Source: Daphnia carinata
Lineage: Eukaryota > Arthropoda > Branchiopoda > Diplostraca > Daphniidae
Reading direction: 5' to 3'
Assembly: GCF_022539665.2 (NCBI RefSeq)
Contig: NC_081333.1
Coordinates: 12,026,971 to 12,090,970, forward strand
Length of the DNA: 64,000 bases
How positions within the stretch are numbered: the stretch's first letter is position 1; each line of letters opens with the position of its first letter. A program made the translations under genes and the position numbers. The notes beneath the pieces were generated by a model. The model saw nothing but the letters and a program-made list of their open reading frames with translations, was not told the DNA's origin and searched no databases. Positions 36,201 to 47,524 of this stretch are shown here, piece after piece.

Positions 36201-38891
36201 CAAAATGGGGCATTAGAAATCTTCTCGCTTAATGGAAAATTTGTGCTGGATTCCTTTCGTGCCGGCCACGTTCATCTAGGCCATCGACTTCTTGTAAATG
36301 CCCTGTACGACGAAATGTCTGCCGCTTCCTCAATTCGTTGCAACATTGTCGAAATGGGTATCTTTGGTTTGGGACACCTCCATAGGCGACCATTATTGGT
36401 AATGAGGACTTCAGATTTTGGCGTTTTGCTTTATGAAGCCATACCTTCATTACCAGCTTACGAAAGCAAACAAAAAAATGAACTTAAACTTCGATTCAGG
36501 AAACTGAATCATAGTCTCCTTCTGAGGGAAACAAAAACATAGTAAGTTGTCTGAACGGAAGTAATAACTTGACGAGAACATGTTCTCTAAATTTTTTTCA
36601 CTTGTACATGTTTTTTTGTTATTTTGCATTATAGTGTTCGAAAAGGTGGGCAATCAGTGGTGTTAGAACCTTATTCATGGAAAACTAATCAATTCAAATA
36701 TTTTCAAAATATTGCCGGTTATTCCGGGGTAAGGATTTTTTCTAGGTAATCTGTGTTTGTCATTAGTAACGTTTCGCTTTTGTTTTCTAGGTTTTTATCG
36801 GTGGCCCCTATCCGCACTGGTTATTTATGACTTCACGTGGCGAATTGCGTTTACATCCCATGAGTATCGATGGCCCAGTAAAGTGCTTCGCGTGTTTCCA
36901 CAATGTTAATTGTTCTCAAGGGTTTATCTACCTGAATCGCAAAGTAAGATCTTCTATTTTAGTACGTTAACAATAATCACAACCAATTTATTTTAACGGT
37001 TCGTCGTAGGATGAATTAAGGATATGTCTTTTACCAACTTTGTTTAATTATGACGCGCCTTGGCCCGTCCGTAAAGTGCCACTTCGTTGCACTCCACATT
37101 ACCTGATTTATCATGTTGAAACAAAAACTTATATATTAGCTACAAGCCTGGCTGAACCGACAAATAGGATTTATAGGTAAAATCAATGTTTCGTGTTTTA
37201 TAAGTCCTTTCTGTAAAACTGATTCCTTAAGGTTCAACGGAGATGATAAAGAACTAAGTTTAGAAGAAAGAGATGATCGCTTCCCCTACCCACATGTAGA
37301 AAAGTTTGCCATCCAGCTAATTTCACCCGTAACTTGGGAAGTAAGAATGATCGAATATTTGTTACTAAAAGTTACATTTACTAGATATCCCTAACATACC
37401 TTGTGAGATTGCTGCTTATTAGTATTTTCATTTGCGAAAGCATTCCTTGGAGTGTCGGACTGTGTACTTCGTTTTTGAAAACGGAAAGCTACACACCACA
37501 TACTATTGATCATATTGTTTTTCATTAGGCAGTTCCGAACACCCGTATGGACTTAGATGACTGGGAGCACGTTACCTGTCTGAAGACTGTTAGTCTAGAA
37601 TACGAGGGTCACGCTTCCGGTTTGAAAGATTATTTAGCTGTTAGCACAAATTACAACTATGGAGAGGACATCATTAGCCGTGGTCGAATCTTCATTCTTG
37701 ATTTGATCGAGGTCGTTCCAGAGCCCGGACAGCCCTTAACCAAGAACAAGATCAAGACACTCTATGCTAAAGACCAGAAAGGCCCCGTTGCTGCCATAAG
37801 CAGTGTTTGCGGTTACCTTGTGGCTGCAATCGGACAAAAAGTGGGTGGCCAATTACTAATTCGTGACTTAAACAAATTTTAATGCAACTTCTAACGCCAT
37901 AAATTCTAGATTTATCTATGGCAACTCAAAAATGATGATCTGGTCGGAATAGCGTTCATCGACACGGAAATTTACATTCACCAGTTACTCAATATCAAAA
38001 GTTTCATCTTGGCGGCGGATGTGTATAAAAGCGTTTCGGTACTGCGTTTCCAGGAAGAATACCGAACGCTGTGCATTGTAGCGCGTGACTATCAGCCCTT
38101 GGAAGTCATGACCGTCGACTATTACATCGATAACACACAACTTGGCTTCCTGGTTAGCGACGCAGAGCAGAATTTGATTCTTTACATGTACCAACCGGAA
38201 GCACGAGAGAGTCATGGGGGACATCGGCTCATCCGCAAAGCAGATTTCCATGTGGGTCAAGTAGTCTCAACGATGTTCCGAATCAAGTAAGTTCAGTTCG
38301 CTTTTTTGTGTTGTAGTAGGGTCCTTTGTGGTTCTTCATTAGGGAATCTCATATCAATAGCTTGCATTAAGTAGATAACATTTGACATTAGAAGTTCAAA
38401 GATAGATGTTCCAAAAGTTAGTTCAATAATGTGTAGTTTTTTATGAGAGGTAACCAATTGATTGCAGAAGTTGGATTATTCTTTCTCTATCTTACCTTAG
38501 GTGCAAAGTCAGTGATCCTACGACCGAAAAGCGCTTCCCTCCTCTTATCGAGAAACGGCAAATGATTGGATTTGGGACTCTTGATGGTGGATTAGGATAT
38601 GTACTGCCTATTCCAGAAAAAACTTACCGCCGCTTGCAAATGCTTCACAATGTTCTTCATACAACCATGACTCACGCCGGGGGATTGAATCCTAAGGCCC
38701 ATCGAGCTTATCAAAGCAAGAATAAGAGCTTGGTTAACAGCACGAAATCAATTGTTGACGGTGAACTCGTCTTCAGTTTCCTTACACTTCCACAAGAAGA
38801 ACAAATTGAAGTAGCAAGAAAAATTGGGACTAAAGTTGAAGAATTAATAGACGATTTCATTGAAATTGATCGGTACACGGCACATTTTTGA
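33292..38891 (+). CDS. Cpsf160: Cleavage and polyadenylation specificity factor subunit 1 (CPSF160)
   Basis: Seventeen exons: 33292-33664, 33723-34244, 34308-34639, 34700-34834, 34895-35032, 35097-35216, 35277-35582, 35638-35765, 35824-35928, 36146-36541, 36635-36728, 36791-36943, 37010-37176, 37232-37340, 37529-37840, 37910-38286 and 38501-38891; 1385 residues (human 1443). Recognised blocks include [18 protein letters not shown] (WD-type beta-propeller), [71 protein letters not shown] and the C-terminal [12 protein letters not shown]...DRYTAHF. It scaffolds the CPSF complex, holding WDR33 and CPSF30 that read AAUAAA in pre-mRNA. Intron 1 must use a GC donor (GAAG|GCAAGT). In exon 2 I chose the donor at 34244/34245 (TTGA|GTACGT) because it restores FPLKTQEG, as in the human FPLRTQEG; a donor 22 bases downstream is not used in this model. 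It is tail-to-tail with HAUS4 (164 bp). Confidence 0.97.
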
Positions 38892-38968
38892 ATAGGAACT
38901 CGCATTCAATACACGATCGTTCATCGATAATTTTGTAGCAAAAAGAGCAAAGAAGCAAATAATCCTGT

Positions 38969-38974
38969 TTTATT
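38969..38974 (-). promoter_or_regulatory. Poly(A) signal of HAUS4
   Basis: Minus-strand AATAAA 81 bases past the HAUS4 stop codon, inside the 164-bp spacer shared with the end of CPSF1. The two transcripts therefore probably end within, or overlap across, this spacer. Confidence 0.55.
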
Positions 38975-39055
38975 GAAATATTTAAAAAATTAGATAATCA
39001 AAAGTAGCGTATCATGATGCATTTAGAATATTCGTCCAAACAGCTTGTTAACATA

Positions 39056-40170
39056 TTAGTTGGCAGAATAACTTTTTAGTTTGTCGAGTGTCCATTTTTT
39101 TTGTTTGATTGCTTCTCGTAGCTTACCATACTCCTTGACGAGGCAATTGAATTCCTCTCCGACCGATTTGTAACGGTTTAACCTTAACTGTGAAGCTCGG
39201 ATTTCGTTTTCAATTTGTTCGGATTTTGTTTCTAATTCCTTAGAGATTTTCTTCAGGGCAGGAACGGTTTGTTCAGTGTACGTTTCGTACAGAATTTCTA
39301 AGTGTAACGATTTTATTTTGAGGTAAAGAGCGTCACATTGCACTTCGAGGGACTCGCTTTTCGCGATATTCCGTCGATTTTCACCGTCAACCAAGTGCTC
39401 CCGAAGAAGATTTTCCATGATGTGCAAGCTCTCAAGAAGAATTGAAGTGTACTTAGCGTACTGCTCTTTCAATAACACATCATTTTCTTCCATTATTTTC
39501 TTATAATCATCCAAAGTTTCCATTCTTGCACCTATCAGAGATGAAAGCTGGCTAATTTTTGCCAAAATCAAATCTTCGTTGTTGCCTTTTAAAGGAAAAA
39601 GTGATAAACAAAGGTCTTATTAACAACTTAAAGCTAATTACCTTGAATATCTTGTCCTAGTTCACTTAACAACAAGACTCCTTTTTCAATGAGTTCATTT
39701 TTTAACTGTTCTTGTGCCCATATAGTTATATCATCATCTATTGATTCTTGCTTAAAATGAATTCCGAAGACATGCAAATTGTCATCATCCTTCAATTTCT
39801 CCTCTTTTATTATTCGCATAGACTGATGTAGTTCAGATGATATAAATGATTTTTCCAAAACTTCACGAGACTGTTGCAGATATAGAAAACTTATTTAGCT
39901 TGAAAATGTTGGAACTGACAATAAATTTACCTTATCATCTTCCACTCTGGGATTAGCAATGATGTCCCAAACACTGTCATAGATGAGCTTTACAGCATCA
40001 TAACTTTTTTTTGTTCTTTGATACTCCCGAGAAATTTCTCGCCTTTCGTCGTTTTGAGACCTTGTAGCAAAATTATTGGGGCATATTTTATGCTCAAACA
40101 AATTTTTTAGGAACTGTGCAAAATGGGGGTAACGTTCAGCTTGAGAAGGAGTTATAAAAGAGCTTGCCAT
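39056..40170 (-). CDS. Haus4: HAUS augmin-like complex subunit 4
   Basis: Three exons on the minus strand: 40170-39931, 39870-39642 and 39585-39056; 332 residues (human HAUS4 is 363). The protein is mostly helical, with heptad-like coiled coils over the second half. The best family match is the C-terminal part: VQCDALYLKIKSLHLEILYE, then TYTEQTVPALKKI and YKSVGEEFNCLVKEYGKL, then KKWTLDKLKSYS. It aligns with human VKCGAMILKLRMEELKILSD, TYTVEKVEVHRLI, YEVLGEEFDRLVKEYTVL and KRWALQEFSK. The N-terminus keeps a YPHFAQFLKNL block like the human NPYFSKLLLNL. Augmin binds spindle microtubules and recruits gamma-tubulin for branching nucleation. The N-terminal half is weakly conserved, but the whole gene model is phase-consistent. 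Confidence 0.9.
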
Positions 40171-40426
40171 TTGAGTCTTTGTATACCCAACACTAGAAAA
40201 AAAAATTGGTTTCTTCGATAAGGTTTACAGCAAACCCGTTTAATGAAACAATGCAAACATTAGCAAATCTATTTCCAATTGCCAAAACAAATTTTGAAAT
40301 GAAACCGTAAGCACCGTTGCCAAATTTTCCGATTTCGACAAAAGGTTGGTGCGTTAACAGCACTTTGTTTTCCCTTGTCGCAAATAAAGACGGCTGGTTT
40401 AATGAGAAAACTAATAGCTGATTTGA

Positions 40427-41178
40427 AATCAGCGTTCAATTTTGATTATACGGTGTGATTTTTGTCGAATTTCAAGAGATGTCGTTTTTGGCCGATTTTG
40501 ACAAAAGTGAGAAGGCTATAGCCTTCTCACTTTTTCATTTTTGGTCAAATTTCAAATTTTGCTTAAAAATACGTGATTTCGATTCAGAATTTAATGACAA
40601 TCATTGAAATCATGTTTATTTTTCCTTTGGTGTTATAGTTTTTTAAATAAACGAAAAAAACCAAAGAAAATGAAGACGGTGTGTGGTTTCTGTTGCATCG
40701 TGCTAGCGCTGTAGCGTACTGGCGCGCTAGCATTGTGTCAAATATTCGGTGTATTTCAAAAACGATTAACTTATTGAAAAAAATAGCAGTTTTCCCGGAA
40801 TCAGCATTCAATTTGGAGTATATTCTGTGATATATAACCAATTCCGATGAATGTCAGTTTTTAAAGAAAAATTTTTTAAGCCCGACTAAATAAGCCCTAC
40901 TAAATAAGACCGTCTAAATAAGCCCGACTTTTCTTATTTTTTTCGTTTTTTACTTATAATTAAAAAACCATAAGGCCAATTGAAAACTAAATGTGATTTC
41001 CGTGATAAGCATTCAAATCTGAATCGAAATCATGTATTTTAAGCAAAATTTAAAATTTGACCAAAAATGAAAAAATGAGAAGGGTATAGCCTTCTCACTT
41101 TTGTCAAAATCGGCCAAAAATGACATCTCTTGGAATTCGATGAAAATCAAACAGTATAATCAAAATTTAACGTTGATT
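40427..41178. repeat. Inverted repeat pair A/A' (~175 bp arms)
   Basis: Segment 40427-40600 recurs inverted at about 41003-41178 with scattered mismatches. Shared blocks include AAGAGATGTC, TTGGCCGATTTTGAC, GGTCAAATTT and GATTTCGATTCAGA. Each copy is centred on a palindrome. No open frame of note lies inside, so this looks like a non-autonomous mobile element or foldback structure rather than a coding transposon. Confidence 0.75.
40503..40534. repeat. 32-bp perfect palindrome
   Basis: Sixteen bases on each side of the centre at 40518/40519 are exactly complementary; the core is GAGAAGGCTATAGCCTTCTC. The other copy of the unit, at about 41077-41096, carries a single change in the core (GGGTATAGCC), which breaks the symmetry. 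Confidence 0.9.
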
Positions 41179-41473
41179 TAGAAAAATCCACTCGTTTTCT
41201 TGTCAAGTTAGCCGTTTTTGAATTACACCCAATATTCGTGCAAAAAAAAGAAAAGTCGGGCTTATTTAGTCGAGCTTAAATTTTTTTTCTGCAAAAACCC
41301 GCACTCATCGGAATTGGATGAATATCACAGTATATACTCGAAATTGAATGCTTATTCCGAAAAAAAATGTTATTTCTTTCATTAAGTCAACCGTTTTGGA
41401 AATAACCGAATATTTCTGCTGCATTGCGCTAGCGCTGTAGCGTACTGGCGCGCTAGTATTGTGTCAAATATTC
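40691..41473. repeat. Repeat pair B/B' (inverted) with a direct-repeated hairpin unit
   Basis: Segment 40739-40935 recurs inverted at about 41250-41413; both contain GCCCGACTAAATAAG-type blocks and CCAATTCCGATGA. A separate unit of about 55 bp (TGCAT, then GCTAGCGCTGTAGCGTACTG, then GCGCGCTAG and TTGTGTCAAATATTC) occurs at 40691-40749 and 41419-41473 in the same orientation. Its ends GCTAGCGC and GCGCTAGC form an 8-bp hairpin. A mix of inverted bodies and direct units suggests an internal inversion of an earlier tandem element. Confidence 0.7.
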
Positions 41474-41587
41474 AGTTCATATAGTCTTCCATATAGTATA
41501 TCACTATCATATAGTCATATATCATCATATAGTATATCACTATATCGAACTCTATATGAATCGAATATTTGACAGAAGACTAGCGCG
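41449..41587. repeat. Inverted repeat with 36-bp arms around an AT-rich core
   Basis: Left arm 41449-41484 (CGCGCTAGT...TGTCAAATATTC...CATATAG) and right arm 41552-41587 are reverse complements with a few mismatches. The core between them is made of CATATAGTATATCACTAT-like units repeated about twice. It abuts repeat B' directly and could be the terminal inverted structure of a small non-autonomous element. Confidence 0.75.
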
Positions 41588-43580
41588 GAATATGAAAATA
41601 ATAATTAAGCGACCAGAAGGGAATAACACGTTTTGACATTAGCAGTAATACAAGCGACCTTTAAAAAATGTTGAACAGAGTTTTTTTGATCTTTTTTTTA
41701 TAAGTTAATAATTTTTATCGAAGACATTTTCTAATTCATGAGATGTCTTCAATTGCTCCGACGTTTTGGCATTTGAAGTGTCTTTAGTTTTCGACTGTTA
41801 TGGTCTATTCATAATTCTGTAACCCTGCCAAAAAAAATATATAATTCTATTATAGAGCTTTCGTTTCATGTTGCATGCATACTGACAGAGTTCTTCCTAG
41901 GCGATTGGAAGATACTGTCACATGGACGTTTTAAATAGAAAAGTGATGTCTCACAGGCTATTTGCATCAAGAACTGGAGGTGTCGGATTGCCAGGAATGT
42001 TATTTATTTTCTATTTTTAGCGCATGTCACCTAATGAACTCAGAAAGAAAACATTAGGTCCAAGCTAGACATGTGCATTAATAATCCAATTAACAGGTCC
42101 CTGCGTTCTGAATCATCCAGCCAAATCAAGGATGCGTCGAAAAATTAGAAAATAATAAACTATAGAGATGGGCTGATGGCAATTTTTTAGTGCTTTAGCG
42201 GTAATGACACATTTTCAAAATAACTATTTTAACTTCAAAAGATCGAGCATAATGTGTAATCAAGTTAAAACAGATACTGCATTGTTCGCTCTTTCTACAT
42301 TTGATCTAGAAAGAAGAGTTTGAATATCCAAGAACTTACTACCTCCTGCTTAATCAGACGAGGCATTAAATGCAGTAATTATTCTGTGTTAATAATTTTT
42401 CGCTGAACATGTTGACAACTAATCGAAATGGTGTTGTCTTGTGTGTGCGTTGCATAACCACGAAAGGCTATTTGGGGAAACGTTGTATATCCAGCGCTTT
42501 GTAAACTTCGGCGTGTCTGGTCTTCCTTGGTTAGTTGGCTGTAAAAAAGCACGAAGCATTCGTTCGGCGAAGAAGCGCGAGGGAGAAGGAAGGACGTTGC
42601 TACGGTATACTATGCACTGACAAACAGCTTATAGAAATTGAAATGCGATCCACCTCAGCTTCCTTTTCAACAACAACAAAAAAAGATGTTGATTGAGACA
42701 ATCCTGGAACGATAATCTGCTTGCGCTCGGCTTCCTTCGCGGTTCTTTCGCTTGTCCTGTTAAGAGTAAAACAACGCCTGTATCTCATCACGTACGTTGC
42801 ACCAGAGGACCTCACTTCGATTCTTGCTCAACAGACTGCCCTCCCCCACTTCTTGCCTCTGCTTATAAGCTAAACACAAACGGCCAACCGGAGAGCTTTT
42901 AAAAGTTGGTCTGTCAAACATATACCCGCTGTTTCTACTAATTGGGTCGATGAAGAAAAAGTACTTTCCCTTTGATTCTTTGTTTCGGTGAACCTATAGC
43001 TCTTGACTAGTTCAATCGCCTTCACGGTGACACTTGAAAAAAAAAGGCTATAAATTAGCGTATCGGTGTAGCTAATGCTGTGGGCCGGCTCTTTCGGCGT
43101 AGGTTACATATTGCAGCTGCATGCGCGACAAGGCTGCATCCTTTTTCACAGTTTGAGTATAAAAAGATTACGAGTGGGCCGGCTTGTTTGGTGGCCGAGC
43201 AGTTGTGGGTGTAGAGAGCGGTGGATGGCTTTTTTATACCGAGAGAGGAGAGGGACCTTCCTGGAAGCGGCCCGGGAGAGGGTCAGTGGTTAACGAGGGG
43301 TACGGACTAGCTTTGACGTGCTTCCACATGTGCAGTCGGCCCCTTCCATATTCTCATACAGACATACATATATATATGTTGCGCGTCTCACTCACTGCCC
43401 GGATAGTGGAGTCCAGGTCAGACCGATCGACGGACAAGAATTTCATCTATCCAGAATCATATTGCAGAACTGACAGCGCGTTGAAGACAAGGTATTTTTG
43501 ACGAAGACTATTTTCTACGAGCGAACGTTCAGATGGCGTGAAGTGTGATACCCAGTTCATTTTGACCTTCATTCCAGCTG
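41588..43580. other. Region upstream of Wnt9
   Basis: No coding exon supported; short frames near 43075-43500 have no recognisable product and an in-frame stop precedes the Wnt9 start. The DNA is less homopolymer-rich than the outer flanks. It probably holds the Wnt9 promoter and 5' UTR. Confidence 0.5.
43049..43164 (+). promoter_or_regulatory. Candidate core promoter elements for Wnt9
   Basis: Two plus-strand TATA boxes, TATAAA at 43049-43054 and TATAAAA at 43158-43164, lie 420-530 bp before the Wnt9 start codon. Either would give a 5' UTR of roughly 390-500 bases. There is no further evidence of initiation. Confidence 0.25.
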
Positions 43581-46500
43581 ATGTCAATGGGTCGCTCCTT
43601 GTCGACGATCGGCTGTTGCGCATTTTTCCCGTGCCCGAAAGACTTTTGTCAGTGCTCTAACCGCAAGCGGATGCTGGCTTCATTGCTCTTCACTCTCCTC
43701 CTCTCCCGACAGTCGGTATTCGCTGCTTCGTCGTCTTCCTCTTTTGGGTAAGTTGTTTTGCACCTATATGCCTTTTAAACTGTAACACACTTGAGGGAGC
43801 AATTACAACCTGATTTCCGGTAAATCCCGACTGCTTACGAGACTTTTGATGAACAGATCGGTTGGTAGTGAATGGATTTGTAATTTGAATTTATAGGGAT
43901 TTGTTTGTGGTGAACAACGTAGTGGATATAATCAATAACTGACAGCTGTAAACTACTGTTGCACTCGTTTAATCGGTTGATACACGCAGGATAAACAAAG
44001 ATAACAATGATAAATGCGATGAAACGTTATCGGAAATTTTACTCGGAAAATCACGGGCGTGTTTGTCGATTGCGGTACGGGCGTCAAAACGTCTTAGGAG
44101 GTCCCTGTTGCAGCCTTTCAGACGTCATCGAAAGCTATACGAAGGGTACGGCGCAAGTCGGCAACCAAATACCGGCTGTGTTGATGTTTGGCCGACCATA
44201 AAAGTTGGACGCCTCAACACCAAACGAAGTTTTATGATCCGTTTGGTGGTTTTGGTCTTCGCTGTTTGCCTGATCTGGTCCTGGTCGTCCAGCGCCTAAG
44301 CACAGCGGCCGAAAAGTTGCACTCTGTATTGCCACAGATTCGTTAGATAAATAAGTTCCAAGCTAACCGAAAGAGATTTACTGTTGTATACGCTACTGGC
44401 TGTGCGGGCTTCACATCGCGCTACAGGGGGGAGAGTTTTATTGGCTTTACACACTGCTCTCTTGCGACACACTTCCTACCAGCTTTACGGTTCATGGCCA
44501 TCTTGGCCACTCCAAAGTCTCTGAATCGGTACATTTTTTTTCTGACTCTAAAAAAATAAATCGTAATGCTGCTATTCATACCGTCCACAACGACTTCCCG
44601 TACTGTGTGGTTATATTATTAACGTTTAAGCCATGTCTGTGACTTAAAAAAAAAACTTTTACGCGCTTTCCTTCTTTTCTAGGATCAGCGCACCGGCACC
44701 CTTGTCGGGGGAAGCGCTCAGTTTGCCGGAAGATGTTGCTGGTTCGGCCCGACCAGCTCAGCGGAATGTTAGCGAACGGCAGTCCCCTCCGTACGTAGCG
44801 AATAATGTCAACGGAGTGATAGCCAAACAGCCAAATAATCATCAGCAATCAGCCGATCTTTGCGATAAACTTCACCTAACGCCACGTCAAAAGCAAATGT
44901 GTGTTCAAGGCGGAGATGGGCTTGCGGAAACGCTTTTAGAAGGTCTGTTTACTTCATTGAGTAATCATCTTTAAATGCTGAGATGTCTTCACAATAGCCA
45001 TTGTTCTGATTGTGTTTCTATTGTACTGGATTACAGCCATCCGCATGTCCGTCTACACATGTCAGCAGCAGTTTGAGTACGAACGATGGAACTGTACACT
45101 ACACGGCTTCTCTCGTATACTCACGCTAAAGAAAGGTCAGACATTATCACCATCACTTTGCATGAGCAAGACGCTGAAGCCGTTGTCGATTCACGCATCT
45201 TTAATGTTCATTTTACTTGTATACACACGAAAGCGTACAAGGAAACGGCGGCTTTGTACGCGTTCTCAGCGGCTGGTGTCGCTCACGCAGTTGCACGCGC
45301 TTGTGCGGCCGGCCGACTTCGCAAGTGCCATTGTGCCGAGGCTGATAACGAAGTTGAAACGCGTCAGACTTGGAGATGGGGTGGTTGTGGCGATAATCTC
45401 GCTTACGGACGGTCGTTCGCAATGAAATTTTTAGACTCTGGTTCGACGGCCAAAGTGCGGCCAAATGGTGGCGGAAAATCTGACTCACGGCCCAGCAGCA
45501 ATCCCGACAGCAAACTGAACAAAAAGATAAAAGTAAGTGACCATCATCGAGTAATGAAAAAAAAAATGACATTCGAAAGTGCGATGAAGGTAGCAATGAA
45601 ATGTCGTCAAGTGGTATGACCTACATTTGATTCTTTCCTTCTTGAATCCTTAAACTGAGTGGCATTCTCCTTATGCATAAGAGCTTTTTGCCATTTTTAA
45701 ATTTTTATTTTTCGCGCATAATAAAACACGTCTGTTTATTCCGAGACATTTTCTTCGAATCAAACAGATTCCGTCCGAGAATTTTGAAGAGCCTGATGTG
45801 TTATGTTAAGCTTTAAAATCGAAGGGCCCACGGACCCAACGAACGGCCATAAATGTCTTATCTGTTTACGTCGTGTTTCCCTTTTTTCTTTTCCTATCAT
45901 TTTTGGCAACAACCAAAGACCCACACAGATCATTAGACTGATAGCGTAATATTCCCTATTTTTTTTTTTTTTCCGGGCTCCCTTTTAATTCTTACAATGT
46001 CATTTGCCCTTTCAAGCCGAAATATAAGGATGACCTCCAAGCCGAAATGGAGGCAGTTTCACGAGCGCTGAGGAGATGGAGGCGCACCATTACCTCCAAT
46101 ACAGCTTTAGCGCATTCCAGTCGGATGAGAAAGGCGTCGCCATCAATGTCAGCCGAAACGGGCGGCGGAGGCAATTTCGTCGCCAACGGCCCGCATCCCA
46201 TAAACAAGAGCAAAGCTGGCGGCAAAAAGCAGAAGAATGAAAGTCAACGTCAACGTATCAATCGCCACAACAACGCTTTCGGCATGAAGGTATTCTTATC
46301 TTATTGAATGATCAATTTGTGTTTTTTTAGGGGGATATCTTTTCACTTTCGTAGCATTTGCCTACCTGTTTTTTTTTTTTATTATTTAAGGCAGGTCCCA
46401 TCATTTTCTCTAAATTCTATTTTAGCCCATTTTTCTAGTTTTTTTTTCTCTTTCCCGTTTATGCGTTGCTCCGAAAAATCCCGTCAATAAAAAAAAAAGA

Positions 46501-47438
46501 AAGAATAATTCAGCCCAACCTTTGTTGTTTTGGAATTCAGGTAGTCTTTATTTACATTTATATGAGGAAGAGGTACAAACATCAGGAAGCCCCAAATCTT
46601 GGAATTTAATTCTTCTGCGCATCCATGCAGACAGACTGCCTAAGACAGAGATTTCAGTTCAAACCATCCATAGAATTCATCAGCGCGATAATAACAGCAT
46701 AGAATCAGTATTTTTGATAAACGACAGGCTGACTGAGATTTATTAAAAACCCAAGAACCATCTGGAAATTGTTAATCATTGAGTTCTAAAAATAGGCACT
46801 GATCTTGCCCTAAATACAAATCATAATAATTTTTTTTCTTACCTCTTTCTATCCGTTTAAAGGTGGTGGAGCAGTTGGTGAAACGAACGTGCAAATGCCA
46901 CGGTGCCAGTGGTTCGTGTTCGGTAAAAACGTGCTGGAATCAATTGGCTGTTTTCAGCGAAACGGCGGCTGTCATCAAGAGCAAGTACGACAGTGCCGTT
47001 CAGGTCAACGTCGAGATTCGTGAAAATTCGAGCCACTTGAAGAAGGAGCCTCCTTCTCCCAAGAATCAAGAGAGCAATCGCATACTTCCTCAGAGCCGGG
47101 CTAAAAAAGGAACAGATCAAGCGGATGATGCGAACGCAGCAGCTGCGCTGGCGAGAAACGGCGGCAGCGGATCGGTGCAAGCGGCCGACCGAATCGACCG
47201 GAAGGAGATGATCTATCAACAGAGATCACCGGATTTCTGCGTGGCCAATCCGCTCGGTCCCGGAACGGCGGATCGCCAATGTTTGCGCGGTGAGAATTGC
47301 GATATCCTTTGTTGCGGACGCGGCTACAACGTGCACCGGCTAACCGTCTCAGCGCCGTGCAAATGCAAACTCGTCCTCGATTATCAAGTGGAATGTCAAA
47401 CATGTTTAGTGGAGAAGACCATCCACACTTGCAAATGA
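43581..47438 (+). CDS. Wnt9: Wnt9 secreted signalling ligand
   Basis: Six exons: 43581-43747, 44683-44942, 45037-45135, 45234-45532, 46017-46289 and 46863-47438; 557 residues. A hydrophobic segment (MLASLLFTLLLSRQSVFAA, from residue 31) is the signal peptide; Met31 could also be the start. The subfamily call rests on CDKLHLTPRQKQMC, GLAETLLEAIRMSVYTCQQQ, FEYERWNCTL, YKETAALYAFSAAGVAHAVA, RQTWRWGGCGDNLAYG and SPDFCVANPLGPGTADRQC, which follow vertebrate WNT9A/B and Drosophila Wnt4. The lipid-acceptor Ser is Ser382 in CKCHGASGSC. The C-terminal Cys-rich domain with NCDILCCGRGYN is complete. The protein is far longer than vertebrate WNT9A (365) because of basic, Gly/Ser-rich insertions in exons 4-5 and an insertion of about 60 residues in exon 6; Drosophila Wnt4 (539) is similarly long. 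Porcupine acylation and Frizzled binding are expected from the family. Confidence 0.95.
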
Positions 47439-47518
47439 TTCGGTGATTGGGTGGGGGCATCAACAATATAATTTTAAAAAATCGGATATATTAAACCTTA
47501 TTTATCGAAGCTTACAGA

Positions 47519-47524
47519 AATAAA
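47519..47524 (+). promoter_or_regulatory. Poly(A) signal of Wnt9
   Basis: AATAAA 81 bases after the Wnt9 stop codon on the plus strand. Confidence 0.55.

Noticed and set aside
40171-41590. Coding transposon in the inverted-repeat region
   Set aside because: No frame encodes transposase, integrase or reverse transcriptase motifs; only short unrelated frames occur.
45213-47466. Long minus-strand frames opposite Wnt9
   Set aside because: Antisense shadows of conserved Wnt9 exons.
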